From contig JBAIAC010000155.1 in assembly GCA_037349315.1 (NCBI GenBank), positions 327,501-391,500 of the forward strand: 64,000 nucleotides of DNA. Reading direction: 5' to 3'. Of the stretch, positions 41,965-53,622 are shown one piece after another (position 1 is the stretch's first letter; every line of letters starts with the position of its first letter). Made by a program: the position numbers and the translations under genes. The notes below the pieces were generated by a model. The model saw nothing but the letters and a program-made list of their open reading frames with translations. It ran no database searches and was not told where the DNA came from. Source of the DNA: Chelydra serpentina. Lineage: Eukaryota > Chordata > Testudines > Chelydridae.

Positions 41965-42007
41965 AAAAAGACCCCAAAATCAGAACAGTTGGGACATATG
42001 GTCACCC
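41900..42007. mobile_element. Complete MITE with TA target duplication
   Basis: 108 bp with terminal inverted repeats GGGTGACCA and TGGTCACCC, flanked by TA on both sides (41898-41899 and 42008-42009). The TA duplication suggests the Tc1/mariner group. The interior has 'ggggggtaataggagcctat', a word common to this repeat family. Confidence 0.78.
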
Positions 42008-42465
42008 TAGCCTGAAATAAATGGAAACACTCAACGTTTTCCGGTGCAAATGCATAAAAACCTGGCAAACACGTCCCTCGGTGCCTCTATACTGTGATAA
42101 AAGCCCTGCGGCCCGGCTGGCCTGGATCGTCTGACTTGGATGTCTCGGTCTCAGGTTGTGGGGCTAAAAGCTACAGTGTGGACATTTTGCTCAGGCTGGA
42201 GCCCGGCCTCGGAGACCCTCACCCCTCGTGGGATCTCAGAGGCTGGGCACAAGCCCAAGCGTCTACACTGTAATTTGATAGCCCTGCAGCACAAGCCCCA
42301 CAAGCCTGAATCAGCTCCAGGCTCGTGATTTGATTCTTTCTAATGTTGCTCTTCAAAGAAGCCTTTTCCTTAGCAAGCAGTTACTTGGATTGCCAAGGGA
42401 GGCCTCTTCTGTTTCCTAGAAAGACATAGGGAAATGTGAACAGAAGAGACAAAAGCTGTACACCA

Positions 42466-42539
42466 AGGTACCACTGGGAGTTGAACCCAGGATCTCCTGT
42501 TTACTAGATAGGTGCTTTAGCCAGCTAAGCCATGGTGCC
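42466..42539 (-). tRNA. tRNA-Thr (AGT)
   Basis: A 74-nt minus-strand gene: acceptor GGCACCA/TGGTACC with one C-A mismatch, anticodon loop CTAGTAA (AGT), stem CCTAT/ACAGG with one mismatch, T arm CTGGG-TTCAACT-CCCAG. TTTT is about 11 nt downstream. Mildly degraded compared with 27670. Confidence 0.8.
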
Positions 42540-42852
42540 TGCCTCACACAATGTTTTGAAACTGTTCCATTTGATGGTCCAAGACAAGACCTGCCTATTC
42601 CAAAGTACAGACGTTCCCCATTTCCCTCAAAACTTGCAGACTTTCAGGTGTCTGGCTCTCTGCGCACAGAAAACCCAGACCCAGAAGCCTTCCTTCCTCC
42701 AGACTGTGAGGCCAGTGGGCGTGTGAGAAAGTTGCCCCATCAGTCACAGGCAGAAAATGGCCCTTCCTAGGAAAGCCCAAGTCCTGAAAAGAAAGGACTA
42801 GTGTGAAGGAAGGTACTGAAGAACTGCCTTTTGGAGGATATGATGCCTTTTA

Positions 42853-42925
42853 CACCTGACCAGGGACTTGAATCCTGTACCCTCAGATTAAAAGTCTGAT
42901 GCTCTATCAACTGAGTTAGCCAGGC
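42853..42925 (-). tRNA. tRNA-Lys (TTT)
   Basis: A 73-nt minus-strand gene: acceptor GCCTGGC/GTCAGGT, anticodon arm TCAGA-CTTTTAA-TCTGA (TTT). The T stem has an A-C mismatch (CAGGA/CCCTG) and the D arm is slightly changed (AACTCAGTTGATAGAGC). It is followed on the plus side by the sequence 'tggtgcagaagagaaa' that accompanies other Lys copies. Confidence 0.82.
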
Positions 42926-43079
42926 TCACATGAGAAAATGGCAAGTTAGGTGCAGAAGAGAAAATAGTCAAGAAAAAGAGGCGGGAAACAATACAGAAAA
43001 CTTGCTACTCTGGCTCCCTTAGCAGCCCTAGCCCCAGCCTGCTCCTCCATCTGGCACCCTGAGGCCTTCTTCTTTTTCT

Positions 43080-44024
43080 AGTTAAATCTCAGATCCAGGA
43101 GAAAACACTTTGGGGTGTGGCTCCACTCCTCCCCCTCCCCTGCGTTGGCAAACAGCTGTTCGGCTGCAGAGAGAGGGAGAGCGAGGGGGGGGGGCGGGAA
43201 CGTGGCACGCTGGGGGAAAAGGCTGGGGAGGAGCTTCTGCCTCCGCTGGAGAGAGCCGTGGGTGGAGAGAGCAGCCAGGCTGGGCCCCTTCAGAGCATGG
43301 ACCCGGCACCATGGTAAATCCGGGACTGATGGTTTCTGGGCCAATCCTGCATTGAGAGCACCCGCTAACGTCCCTGTGTGCTCACGAGAAACCTGCAGGA
43401 ACCGATACCAAAGCTGAACACAAAACACAACTGCTCCCACTTCCCCAGTAAAACCCTTTCCCTGCCCTCAATCAGAGACCAGCAGGACGGAATCAAGGCC
43501 CATCCAGGTCCCAGATCCCAGCCCACGCCCGGCTCCGCTCTGCTGCTGACTCATGATGTTTTTCCACCATGGCCAGATGTTTAATGGCCACAGAACCCCA
43601 GAGAGCCACTGCTGCAGGGACCTGCCTTCGTCGCTGAAGATGCTCCTCACAGCAGCTCTGCCAAAGGGGATACGATGCTGTGGCATTAATTAGGCGCAGA
43701 GGGTCCAGTCATCCGAAGAGTTGGTGTCTTTCTTTGCGGTTGCCCCACCATTCCCCTCGGGCCTGACCTGCCCTCCAGCCCAGCCTCCTGCTGACACTTG
43801 AAACAATAGGTTTAGTTTTCTTTCAGGAGGAAAAATTAAAAAATTCATCTGGGGTCTACCTGAATTATTCTAATGGTTTGGCTAACTAGTAAGAAAAACA
43901 ACAAATGATTTGCACAGCTCTGTTTGTATAAACAGTCCACATTGGAAACATGCCTAATTTCTGCTCTGAGGGTCTAGAAATGTGTCATTTGTTTGATATG
44001 TGTCGAGGGAAAGTTTCTTTCCTT
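43080..44024. other. Intergenic; holds the probable empty site of the solo LTR
   Basis: 43330-43800 is related to 9120-9290 plus 9741-10010, and near 43490-43510 it lacks the 444-bp LTR. 43840-43935 is half of a diverged direct repeat with 44100-44215. No gene is seen. Confidence 0.65.
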
Positions 44025-44085
44025 CAGCAGGAATCGAACCCAGATACTGGCAGTTCTGCAGTCTAACCACTAAGGAGGTGATCGC
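44025..44085 (-). pseudogene. tRNA-like sequence of uncertain type
   Basis: The minus strand has an intact B box (GGGTTCGATTCC), a 3' end CTGAAGGA that can pair with TCCTTAG, and a loop CTGCAGA. The D-arm region is too short for a full tRNA. It could be a deleted tRNA-Tyr- or Cys-like gene or the head of a SINE. Confidence 0.3.
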
Positions 44086-44501
44086 TTGTCACCAATCTCT
44101 CAAAAATTCATCTTGGGTCAACCTCAAATATTATTGTTGTTATAATGTTGGTTTGGGTAGGTAGCAAGCAAAAAATTAAATTATTTGCACAGGTCTCTTT
44201 GTATAAAATTGTATAAAAACTGGGATTTAAGGTGCACGGTGGGAACATGCCCATATTATGCTATGAGTCACTTGGCAGAGCTTTGATTTTCACAGTCTCA
44301 AAACACCTTCCCAGCATCCTGAAATCTAAGCGGGCATCTGACGGAACCACACACCTGCTCAAGGTACTGCTGATGTTCGAGAAGGGAGACAGAGAGGAAA
44401 AAAGCTCAATCCACAGTGACACTAATGAGCATGAATAGCCAATGAGCTTTGTATGTAGCTACTTAGTCCATTGTGACCCTTCCTATCATTCTCCCTTTGA
44501 A

Positions 44502-44522
44502 ATGATGATGATGATGATGATG
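44502..44522. repeat. (ATG)n microsatellite
   Basis: Seven uninterrupted ATG units. Confidence 0.95.
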
Positions 44523-44807
44523 TAGACTTGACTTTCTATCCCAGTGTGCCATGGACTTCTACAGGTTGCATTAGCCAATCCAACCATTCGGCACTTGCAG
44601 ATGGGTACCTCTGTATTGTGCCTGATTCTTGTACAGCTAGAAAAGGCTGGTATGTGCAGATACTTTCCCCTCTTCTTAACCAGCAATAATACCAGCCAGG
44701 CTAGGGCTGGGAAGAGAGAGAAAGAGCAGTAGGTTTTCCCTTGTTTCCTGCTTCCTTTTTCTTGCATAGCTTCTCCTTCATACCAACTTGCTGTGTTAAT
44801 TTCATGA

Positions 44808-44879
44808 GCCTGGCTAGCTCAGTTGGTAGAGCATCAGACTTTTAATCTGACGTCCAGGGTTCAAGTCCCTGGTCAGGTG
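44808..44879 (+). tRNA. tRNA-Lys (TTT)
   Basis: 72 nt: acceptor GCCTGGC/GTCAGGT, standard D arm (TAGCTCAGTTGGTAGAGC), anticodon arm TCAGA-CTTTTAA-TCTGA (TTT), T arm CAGGG-TTCAAGT-CCCTG. All stems pair. The variable loop is one base short (CGTC). No TTTT is close downstream. The best-preserved Lys gene in the window. Confidence 0.9.
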
Positions 44880-45649
44880 ACTGACTATTCACTAAAATGT
44901 TAAAAATCTGTCTCTTGGGAGTCCTCTTTGATGTTGCTTTTTCTCCTCAGGATTTTGCCTTTCCTAAGAAGGGCCTTTTTGTGTGTCGGATCGAAGGGGC
45001 AACTTCCTGACCTCCCCTCTGTCCCCGCAGGCTGGAGGAATAAAGGCCTCTGGGCAGATAGCAGGTCCCTCCCAGATGGCTGCGTTCTCACCTGGTGGAG
45101 GTGGAAGCTCGGTCTCCTTGCCTCTGTTGCTGCCTTCCCGTGAAGGTGCTGATCCGGCTGCCCTGTCTGACGCAGGATGGGAGGAATGTTTGGAGCTTTG
45201 GCTTCTGATTGCGGGCTCCCTCCTACAGCAGCGCGAGGTGGGCTCTGTGGGGAGCCTCTCCCGGGCAGAAGGTATCTGGGTATTGCCAGTCCCTGCCAGG
45301 CCTGGGTCCAGCCCAGCGCTGATGCCTGAAGTCTCAGGAGACCGGGGGAGGAGAGAGCAGAACTGGTGGAGCTGGGGAGTGGAGCACCAGGAGCTGCTCA
45401 CCCCGCCTTGAGAGCACTTGTGGGGACTGAGCTGTCCTTGGGTAGGGGTGTGATGGGACCCCAGGGGATGGGGACAACAGTCTGGGGTCTCATTCACCCA
45501 GGCAAGGAAACACCCCTATGCGGGGGGGGAATCACTGACCCAGTGACTACGGGACCTGTTGGTGAGCCCCAAATCCAGAATTAACACTGCAGATACAGAC
45601 TAACACGGCTACACAGATACAGACTAACATGCCTCCCTCTCTGATACTT

Positions 45650-45790
45650 TCAGTAACTCTGTTATCAGTGCCTGGGAGTGTAATTGAAACCATAGGAACA
45701 GCCACACTGGGCTAGACCGAAGGTCCATCTAGCTCTGTATCTTGTTTTCTGACATTAGCCAATACCAGGTGCCCCAAAAGCCACTTAACA
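45650..45790 (-). mobile_element. CR1 LINE 3' fragment (minus)
   Basis: 'cactgggctagaccgaaggt', 'ccatctagctctgtatcttg' and 'agccaataccaggtgcccc' form the reverse complement of a CR1 tail. It abuts the tRNA-Thr at 45791. Confidence 0.7.
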
Positions 45791-45864
45791 AGGCACCACT
45801 GGGAGTCAAATCCAGGATCTCCTGTTTACAAGACAGGGGCTTTAACCAGCTAAGCCGTGGTGCC
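45791..45864 (-). tRNA. tRNA-Thr (TGT)
   Basis: A 74-nt minus-strand gene: perfect acceptor GGCACCA/TGGTGCC and anticodon arm CCTGT-CTTGTAA-ACAGG (TGT). The T arm is CTGGA-TTTGACT-CCCAG with a mismatch and a changed B box. TTTT lies about 12 nt downstream. Possibly of low activity. Confidence 0.8.
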
Positions 45865-46429
45865 CGGCTCTGGCTAAGGCAGGGTATCTGCCCACACCTG
45901 ACTCCCTGCCAATGCCCCCACCCCCGTTGTTCCACTGACCAGGAGTCGCGCAAGGTAAACCCCACACCCAAACCGTGTGCCGCAATCTCCTGCCTGAGAC
46001 TTGAGCTCCCCCTAAAAGCAGGAGTCCCCTCCTGCACCCCAAGACCCTCATACCTGGCCCCACACCAGAGCCAGCACTCCCAGCCCAGAGCCCTGACCCC
46101 CTTTTGCACCCCAACCCCCTGCCCCAGCCTGGAGCCCCCCTCAAACTCTGAGCCCCTCCTGCACCCCAAACCCCTCATCCCTGGCCCCACCCTTCAGCCT
46201 TCACCCCTACACCCCAACCCTCTGCCCCAGCCTAGAGCCCCCCTCACACCCTGAACCCCTCATTCTCTGCCCCACCCTGCAGCATTCACCCTGCACCCCA
46301 ACCCCCTGCCCCAGCCATGAGCCCCTCCCAACCCCCTCATGCCCAGCTCCGTTGGGTCGTGGGCATCAACAATTTTCTTCAACTGGGTCACGAGAAAAAA
46401 AGTTTGAAACCTGCTGCCTTAGAGGGGGA

Positions 46430-46740
46430 GGGAGAGGGAGAGGGGGAGGGGGTGGGTCACACAACAACAGTCAACCTGTGGAGCTTTCCCCCAGAGGATG
46501 TTGTGAAGGCCAAGACTAGAACAGGGCTCAAAACATAACTAGATACGTTCATGGAGGACAGGGCCAGGAATGGCTATTAGCCAGGCTGGGCAGGGATGGT
46601 GTCTCTAGTCTCTGTTTGCCAGGAGCTGGGAATAGGCAACAGGGGATGATCACTGGCTTATTCCCTGTTCTGTTCATTCCCTCTGGGGCCCCTGGCATTG
46701 GCCACTGTCAGGAGACAGGACACTGGGCTGGATGGAGCTT
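46430..46740 (+). mobile_element. CR1 LINE 3' region
   Basis: 'tagatacgttcatggaggac', 'ggctattagccaggctggg', 'ctggcattggccactgtcag' and 'gacactgggctggatggagc' mark a CR1 tail. A purine-rich (GGGAGA)n stretch precedes it at 46428-46452. Confidence 0.75.
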
Positions 46741-46872
46741 TGGTGAAACCCCCCCAGAGCTCTCCTGCCCTTGGCATTTTGCCCTCACTGCTCAGATTGA
46801 AACTTGTGCAGGGAGACAGGCCAGCCACAGCCCAGCTGGGCATGAGCAGAGCAGCCGGGTGAAAAGCAAACC

Positions 46873-46944
46873 TGGAGATGCTGAGGATTGAACCCAGGAT
46901 CTCATACATGCAAAGCAGGCGCTCTACCACTGAGCTACAGACCT
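46873..46944 (-). tRNA. tRNA-Ala (TGC), acceptor degraded
   Basis: The minus strand has D arm TAGCTCAGTGGTAGAGC, loop TTTGCAT (TGC) and T arm CTGGG-TTCAATC-CTCAG. The acceptor 5' strand AGGTCTG pairs badly with CATCTCC. TTTT follows about 5-9 nt downstream. Probably a recent pseudogene, though the internal promoters look intact. Confidence 0.72.
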
Positions 46945-47655
46945 GACTGCCTGGCTGTTCACACTCAGAGCCTGCCTCCTGCCAAAGCAGCCAGTGGCTT
47001 ATAAACTTCATTGGAAGCCTTCCCCGCCCCTGCCCCCCACCGCCCCGATCATGCTCTCGTGGAGGTTGCTGGCTCATAGGGGTCACTTTGCACCAGGGCC
47101 AGATTCTATGTGTGGGGCAGAGAGAGTCGTGCCCTGGACTCAGGGTGCAGAGATACACTCAGCCCTCTCCCCTGCATTGGGCCGGGGGGTACTGCCACGG
47201 TGGGGGGGGGGGGGGGGAGGGGCTCTGTGGACAGCTCAATCCCTGACCCCAGTGGCAGAAGTGGGGTGGGGAGCTCCAGGTGTTTCTAGGATCTGCTATT
47301 TCCACCGGCCTCTAAAGTCCGGCTTTCCCCAGCACATTCACTGCGGTGCAATTGGGTCCCTGTGTCTATGGCTGAACAGCAAAGAATCGCTCCCGGTTTC
47401 CCGTCTCTCTGCAGCGTGATTAGCCTGTGTCGGTGGTTAATGAGGTGGATCTAGCTGTAGATTGTTATTCATTCCCCACCTGGACAGTTCACACAGTCCC
47501 TGTCCCGTGCAGATCCCCAGCACCGCAGTTTTCCCGGTAGCAGCAGTTGGGTTTTCCCAGAGGGCCTGAGATTTTCAGGGTCCTTTTTCCCTCCACCTGG
47601 AGTGAACTCAGCTTTTCCCCCGTCCCAGACACTCCATGAAATAACTGTAGCAGCC
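46945..47655. other. Intergenic with a 16-base G run
   Basis: No gene is seen. 47202-47217 is an uninterrupted G16 run. 47330-47510 is a diverged relative of 29545-30104 and 54480-54655. Confidence 0.6.
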
Positions 47656-48379
47656 ATAGGCGTGCGCAGCACATTTCACTAGGGTGTGCACCCAGGGAGC
47701 CCTACCCTAGCCCCCCCCATCCACTCCCTCCCACTTCCAGCCCCCCCCCAAACCCCCAACCCCCCGTGATCCTTGTCCCCTGACTGCTCCCTCCTGGGAC
47801 CCTGCCCCTAACTGCCCCCCCTGGACCCCACCCCCTATCTAAGCCTCCCTTCTCCTTGTCCCCTGACCGCCCCTCCAGAGACCCCTTCACTGTAACTGCC
47901 TCCCTAGGACCCTACCCCCTACCTGTCCCCTGACTGCCCCAACCCCTCTCCACACCCCCGCCCCTGACAGCCCCCCCCCCTGAACCCTTGACCCATCCAA
48001 CCCCCCTGCTCCTTGTTCCCTGACCGCCCCATCCAGGGACCCCCCCCGCCGCCTAATCACCCCCCGAGACGCCTCCAACTATCAAACCCCCTGTCCCCTG
48101 ACTACCCCGGCCCCTAGCCACACCCCCACCCCTGACAGGCCCCCTGGGACTCCCACGCCCTATCCAGCACCCCCCCCCCATTCCATGTCCCCTGACTGCC
48201 CGTCCCCTGACTGCTCCCTCTGTAGGGCTGTTTTAACCCCTCCTGGGCAGGAGCAGGTAACCACCCCGCTACACCCACCCATGTCCCTTTTCCCATCTCT
48301 CTCTGCTCCCCACCTCCTGGCAGCTCTGTCTAGTGGCTGCTCCCGCCCACACATTCAAAGTGGCAGAGGACGTTCCCCC

Positions 48380-48565
48380 TCCTGGGGTGGGAAGGTTGCC
48401 TAGTGGTTAAGGCACAGGGTTCAGGTGTTCTGGGTTTGAGTCTCTGCTCTGCCACAGACTCCCTGCTTAGCCTTGGGAAAGTCACTTCACCTCTGTGTGC
48501 CCTAGATCCCACCTGCCAAATGGGGCCAATCCTGACCCTGCCTCCCAGGCTAAATCCATTCATGG
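48380..48565 (+). mobile_element. MIR-like SINE (module A copy 3)
   Basis: The third copy of the SINE seen at 3955-4145, in the same orientation. Confidence 0.68.
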
Positions 48566-49299
48566 CTGTGTGCTGGCGAGGGAAATGGAGATTCCAGCTC
48601 CACACAGAGTGGGGTCAGGGCTTCAGCCCTGCACCTTCTGTCCCTAGGGTGGGTGGGGCTCCCGAGCCGGGGACTTCAGCCCCACATCTTCTGCCAGGGT
48701 CCGGGCCTCTCCTCTCTGACCCGGTGTGGCTCCCCCTCCCCCACCTCCTCCCCGTCCCCACCCCCAAGTGCAGCTCCTGCTGAGGTCTGGGCTTCTCCTC
48801 CCCCTCCACCCCAGCGTGGCTCCTGCCAGGGTCCGGGTGGATGCCATGGCCATCAGCCCAAGAGGTGCGGGGCGGCCCTAGGTGAGCAGGGGCCGGCTGT
48901 GCTCCCGCCCGCACCTCACCCTAAGGGTGTTTTCGTGTGTGTGTGAGACTCACTCGGCCCCTGCCGGAGCAGGGAGGCAGGACTCAGCTGATCTGAGCCT
49001 GCCCGGCAAACAGCTGATCGCAGCTGCGTGCAGGCTGCCCCTAGGAGACAGCCCCCAGGGGAGGGGGGAGGAGCAGCCTTCCGAGCCGCAGCTCACTAGG
49101 GTGTGCCCGGGCACACCCGCACACCCCGTGCGCACGCCTCTGTCCCCAAGAAACCGAGGGCAGGAAACAGCAGCTTTCTCCGGCACGCTTCTCAGCTCAT
49201 TTCCCCACCCGCTGCCCTGCAGGGGTTGGGGTGATCCCAGTGGCCAAAAGGGGAGCATCTTGCTGGGCAGCTAAGGGACCTGGGAAAAGTAAAACTTCA

Positions 49300-49371
49300 T
49301 CTTTCTGCCTGGTTTAAAGCCAGGGCCCTTTTGCATGTCAGGCAAATGTGATAACCAGACATTAGAGAAAC
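49300..49371 (-). pseudogene. tRNA-Val-type pseudogene with GAC anticodon, copy 2
   Basis: The inverted counterpart of 18088-18159, with the same TTTGC-CTGACAT-GCAAA anticodon arm. Here the T loop is further damaged (CTTTAAA) and the D arm has a different change. It stands 27 bp from the edge of array 3. Confidence 0.8.
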
Positions 49372-49397
49372 TCTGCCACAGGGATCTGCCCCTCCCC

Positions 49398-52300
49398 TCA
49401 GAGAGCAACAGTGACACCGGGTGGCCACATGGGGTAACGCACACAGGATCTCTCTCAGAGAGCGACAGTGACACCGGGTGGCCACGTGGGGTAATGCACA
49501 CAGCATCTCTCTCAGAGAGCGACAGTGACACCAGGTGGCCACGTGGGGTAATGCACACAGCATCTCTCTCAGAGAGCGACAGTGACACCGGGTGGCCACG
49601 TGGGGTAATGCACACAGCGTCTCTCTCAGAGAGCAACAGTGACACTTGGTGGCCACGTGGGGTAATAAACACAGTGTCTCTCTCAGAGAGTGACAGTGAC
49701 ACCAGGTGGCCACGTGGGGTAACGCACACAGCGTCTCTCTCAGAGAGCGACAGTGACACCGGGTGGCCACATGGGGTAATGCACACAGCGTCTCTCTCAG
49801 AGAGCGACAGTGACACTGGGTGGCCACGTGGGGTAATGCACACAGCGTCTCTCTCAGAGAGCAACAGTGACACTTGGTGGCCACGTGGGGTAATACACAC
49901 AGTGTCTCTCAGATCAACAGTGACACTGGGTGGCCACGTGGGGTAATGCACACAGCGTCTCTCTCAGAGAGTGACAGTGACACCAGGTGGCCACGTGGGG
50001 TAACGCACACAGCGTCTCTCTCAGAGAGCGACAGTGACACCGGGTGGCCACATGGGGTAATGCACACAGCGTCTCTCTCAGAGAGCGACAGTGACACTGG
50101 GTGGCCACGTGGGGTAATGCACACAGCGTCTCTCTCAGAGAGCGACAGTGACACCGGGTGGCCACGTGGGGTAACGCACACAGCATCTCTCTCAGAGAGC
50201 GACAGTGACACCAGGTGGCCACGTGGGGTAATACACACAGTGTCTCTCAGATCAACAGTGACACTGGGTGGCCACGTGGGGTAATGCACACAGCGTCTCT
50301 CTCAGAGAGTGACAGTGACACCAGGTGGCCACGTGGGGTAACGCACACAGCGTCTCTCTCAGAGAGCGACAGTGACACCGGGTGGCCACAAGGGGTAATG
50401 CACACAGCGTCTCTCTCAGAGAGCGACAGTGACAGTGGGTGGCCACGTGGGGTAACGCACACAGCGTATCTCTCAGAGAGCAACAGTGACACCGGGTGGC
50501 CACGTGGGGTAATGCACACAGCGTCTCTCTCAGAGAGCAACAGTGACACCGGGTGGCCACGTGGGGTAATGCACAAAGCGTCTCTCTCAGAGAGCAACAG
50601 TGACACCGGGTGGCCACGTGGGGTAATGCACACAGCATGTCTCTGAGAGAGCAACAGTGACACCGGGTGGCCACATGGGGTAACGCACACAGGATCTCTC
50701 TCAGAGAACAACAGTGACACCGGGTGGCCACGTGGGGTAAGGCACACAGCATCTCTCTCAGAGAGCGACAGTGACACCAGGTGGCCACGTGGGGTAATGC
50801 ACACAGCATCTCTCTCAGAGAGCGACAGTGACACCGGGTGGCCACGTGGGGTAATGCACACAGCGTCTCTCTCAGAGAGCAACAGTGACACTTGGTGGCC
50901 ACGTGGGGTAATAAACACAGTGTCTCTCAGATCAACAGTGACACTGGGTGGCCACGTGGGGTAATGCACACAGCGTCTCTCTCAGAGAGTGACAGTGACA
51001 CCAGGTGGCCACGTGGGGTAACGCACACAGCGTCTCTCTCAGAGAGCGACAGTGACACCGGGTGGCCACATGGGGTAATGCACACAGCGTCTCTCTCAGA
51101 GAGCGACAGTGACACTGGGTGGCCACGTGGGGTAATGCACACAGCGTCTCTCTCAGAGAGCAACAGTGACACTTGGTGGCCACGTGGGGTAATACACACA
51201 GTGTCTCTCAGATCAACAGTGACACTGGGTGGCCACGTGGGGTAATGCACACAGCGTCTCTCTCAGAGAGTGACAGTGACACCAGGTGGCCACGTGGGGT
51301 AACGCACACAGCGTCTCTCTCAGAGAGCGACAGTGACACCGGGTGGCCACATGGGGTAATGCACACAGCGTCTCTCTCAGAGAGCAACAGTGACACCGGG
51401 TGGCCACGTGGGGTAATGCACACAGCGTCTCTCTCAGAGAGCGACAGTGAGACCGGGTGGCCACGTGGGGTAACGCACACAGCATCTCTCTCAGAGAGCG
51501 ACAGTGACACCAGGTGGCCACATGGGGTAATGCACACAGCATCTCTCTCAGAGAGCGACAGTGACACCAGGTGGCCACGTGGGGTAATACACACAGTGTC
51601 TCTCAGATCAACAGTGACACTGGGTGGCCACGTGGGGTAATGCACACAGCGTCTCTCTCAGAGAGTGACAGTGACACCAGGTGGCCACGTGGGGTAATGC
51701 ACACAGCAGCTCTCTCAGAGAGCGACAGTGACACCGGGTGGCCACAAGGGGTAATGCACACAGCGTCTCTCTCAGAGAGCGACAGTGACAGTGGGTGGCC
51801 ACGTGGGGTAACGCACACAGCGTATCTCTCAGAGAGCAACAGTGACACCGGGTGGCCACGTGGGGTAATGCACACAGCGTCTCTCTCAGAGAGCAACAGT
51901 GACACCGGGTGGCCACGTGGGGTAATGCACACAGCGTCTCTCTCAGAGAGCAACAGTGACACTGGGTGGCCACGTGGGGTAATGCACACAGCATCTCTCA
52001 GAGAGCAACAGTGACACCGGGTGGCCACGTGGGGTAATGCACACAGCGTCTCTCTCAGAGAGCAACAGTGACACTGGGTGGCCACGTGGGGTAATGCACA
52101 CAGCGTCTCTCTCAGAGAGCAACTGTGACACCGGGTGGCCACGTGGGGTAATGCACACAGCGTCTCTCTCAGAGAGCGACAGTGACACCGGGTGGCCACA
52201 TGGGGTAATGCACACAGCATCTCTCAGAGAGCAACAGTGACACCGGGTGGCCACGTGGGGTAATGCACACAGCGTCTCTCTCAGAGAGCAACAGTGACAC

Positions 52301-53622
52301 CGGGTGGCCACGTGGGGTAATGCACACAGCGTCTCTCTCAGAGAGCGACAGTGACACCGGGTGGCCACTTGGGGTAACGCACACAGCATCTCTCTCAGAG
52401 AGCAACAGTGACACCGGGTGGCCACGTGGGGTAATGCACACAGCGTCTCTCTCAGAGAGCGACAGTGACACCGGGTGGCCACGTGGGGTAACGCACACAG
52501 CATCTCTCTCAGAGAGCAACAGTGACACCGGGTGGCCACGTGGGGTAATGCACACAGCATCTCTCTCAGAGAGCGACAGTGACACCAGGTGGCCACATGG
52601 GGTAATGCACACAGCATCTCTCTCAGAGAGCGACAGTGACACCAGGTGGCCACGTGGGGTAATACACACAGTGTCTCTCAGATCAACAGTGACACTGGGT
52701 GGCCACGTGGGGTAATGCACACAGCGTCTCTCTCAGAGAGCAACAGTGACACTAGGTGGCCACGTGGGGTAATGCACACAGCGTCTCTCTCAGAGAGCAA
52801 CAGTGACACTGGGAGGCCACGTGGGGTAATGCACACAGCGTCTCTCTCAGAGAGCGACAGTGACACTGGGTGGCCACGTGGGGTAATGCACACAGCATCT
52901 CTCTCAGAGAGCGACAGTGACACCGGGTGGCCACGTGGGGTAATGCACACAGCGTCTCTCTCAGAGAGCAACAGTGACACCGGGTGGCCACGTGGGGTAA
53001 TGCACAAAGCGTCTCTCTCAGAGAGCAACAGTGACACCGGGTGGCCACGTGGGGTAATGCACAAAGCGTCTCTCTCAGAGAGCAACAGTGATACCGGGTG
53101 GCCACGTGGGGTAATGCACACAGCGTCTCTCTCAGAGAGCAACAGTGACACCGGGTGGCCACGTGGGGTAATGCACAAAGCGTCTCTCTCAGAGAGCAAC
53201 AGTGACACCGGGTGGCCACGTGGGGTAATGCACACAGCGTCTCTCTCAGAGAGCAACAGTGACACCGGGTGGCCACGTGGGGTAATGCACACAGCATATC
53301 TCTCAGAGAGCAACAGTGACACCGGGTGGCCACGTGGGGTAATGCACACAGCATCTCTCTCAGAGAGCGATAGTGACACTGGGTGGCCACGTGGGGAAAT
53401 GCACACAGCATCTCTCTCAGAGAGCAACAGTGACACTGGGTGGCCACGTGGGGTAATGCACACAGCGTCTCTCAGAGAGCAACAGTGACACTGGGTGGCC
53501 ACGTGGGGTAACGCACACAGCATCTCTCTCAGAGAGCAACAGTGACACCGGGTGGCCACGTGGGGTAACGCACACAGCATCTCTCTCAGAGAGCAACAGT
53601 GACACCGGGTGGCCACTCCTCT
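49398..53622. repeat. 57-bp minisatellite, array 3 (about 74 units)
   Basis: Over 4.2 kb of the 57-bp unit in the orientation of array 1. Shorter variants are 55 bp ('tctctcagagagcaac', one CT lost) and 53 bp ('tctctcagatcaacag', at about 49911, 50249, 50929, 51210, 51605 and 52680). Most units carry CCACGTGG; variants CCACATGG, CCACAAGG and CCACTTGG occur. The long open frames across it, up to about 400 codons, follow from 57 being a multiple of three and are not called as genes. Confidence 0.97.

Larger units (their letters stand above)
47655..49398 (+). repeat. Module A, copy 3
   Basis: C-rich tract (47695-48210), MIR-like SINE, GC-rich stretch, about 430 bp missing from copy 1, and the Val-type pseudogene, ending at array 3. 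It lacks the Lys-like tRNA, iMet and VNTR2 of copies 1 and 2. Confidence 0.85.
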
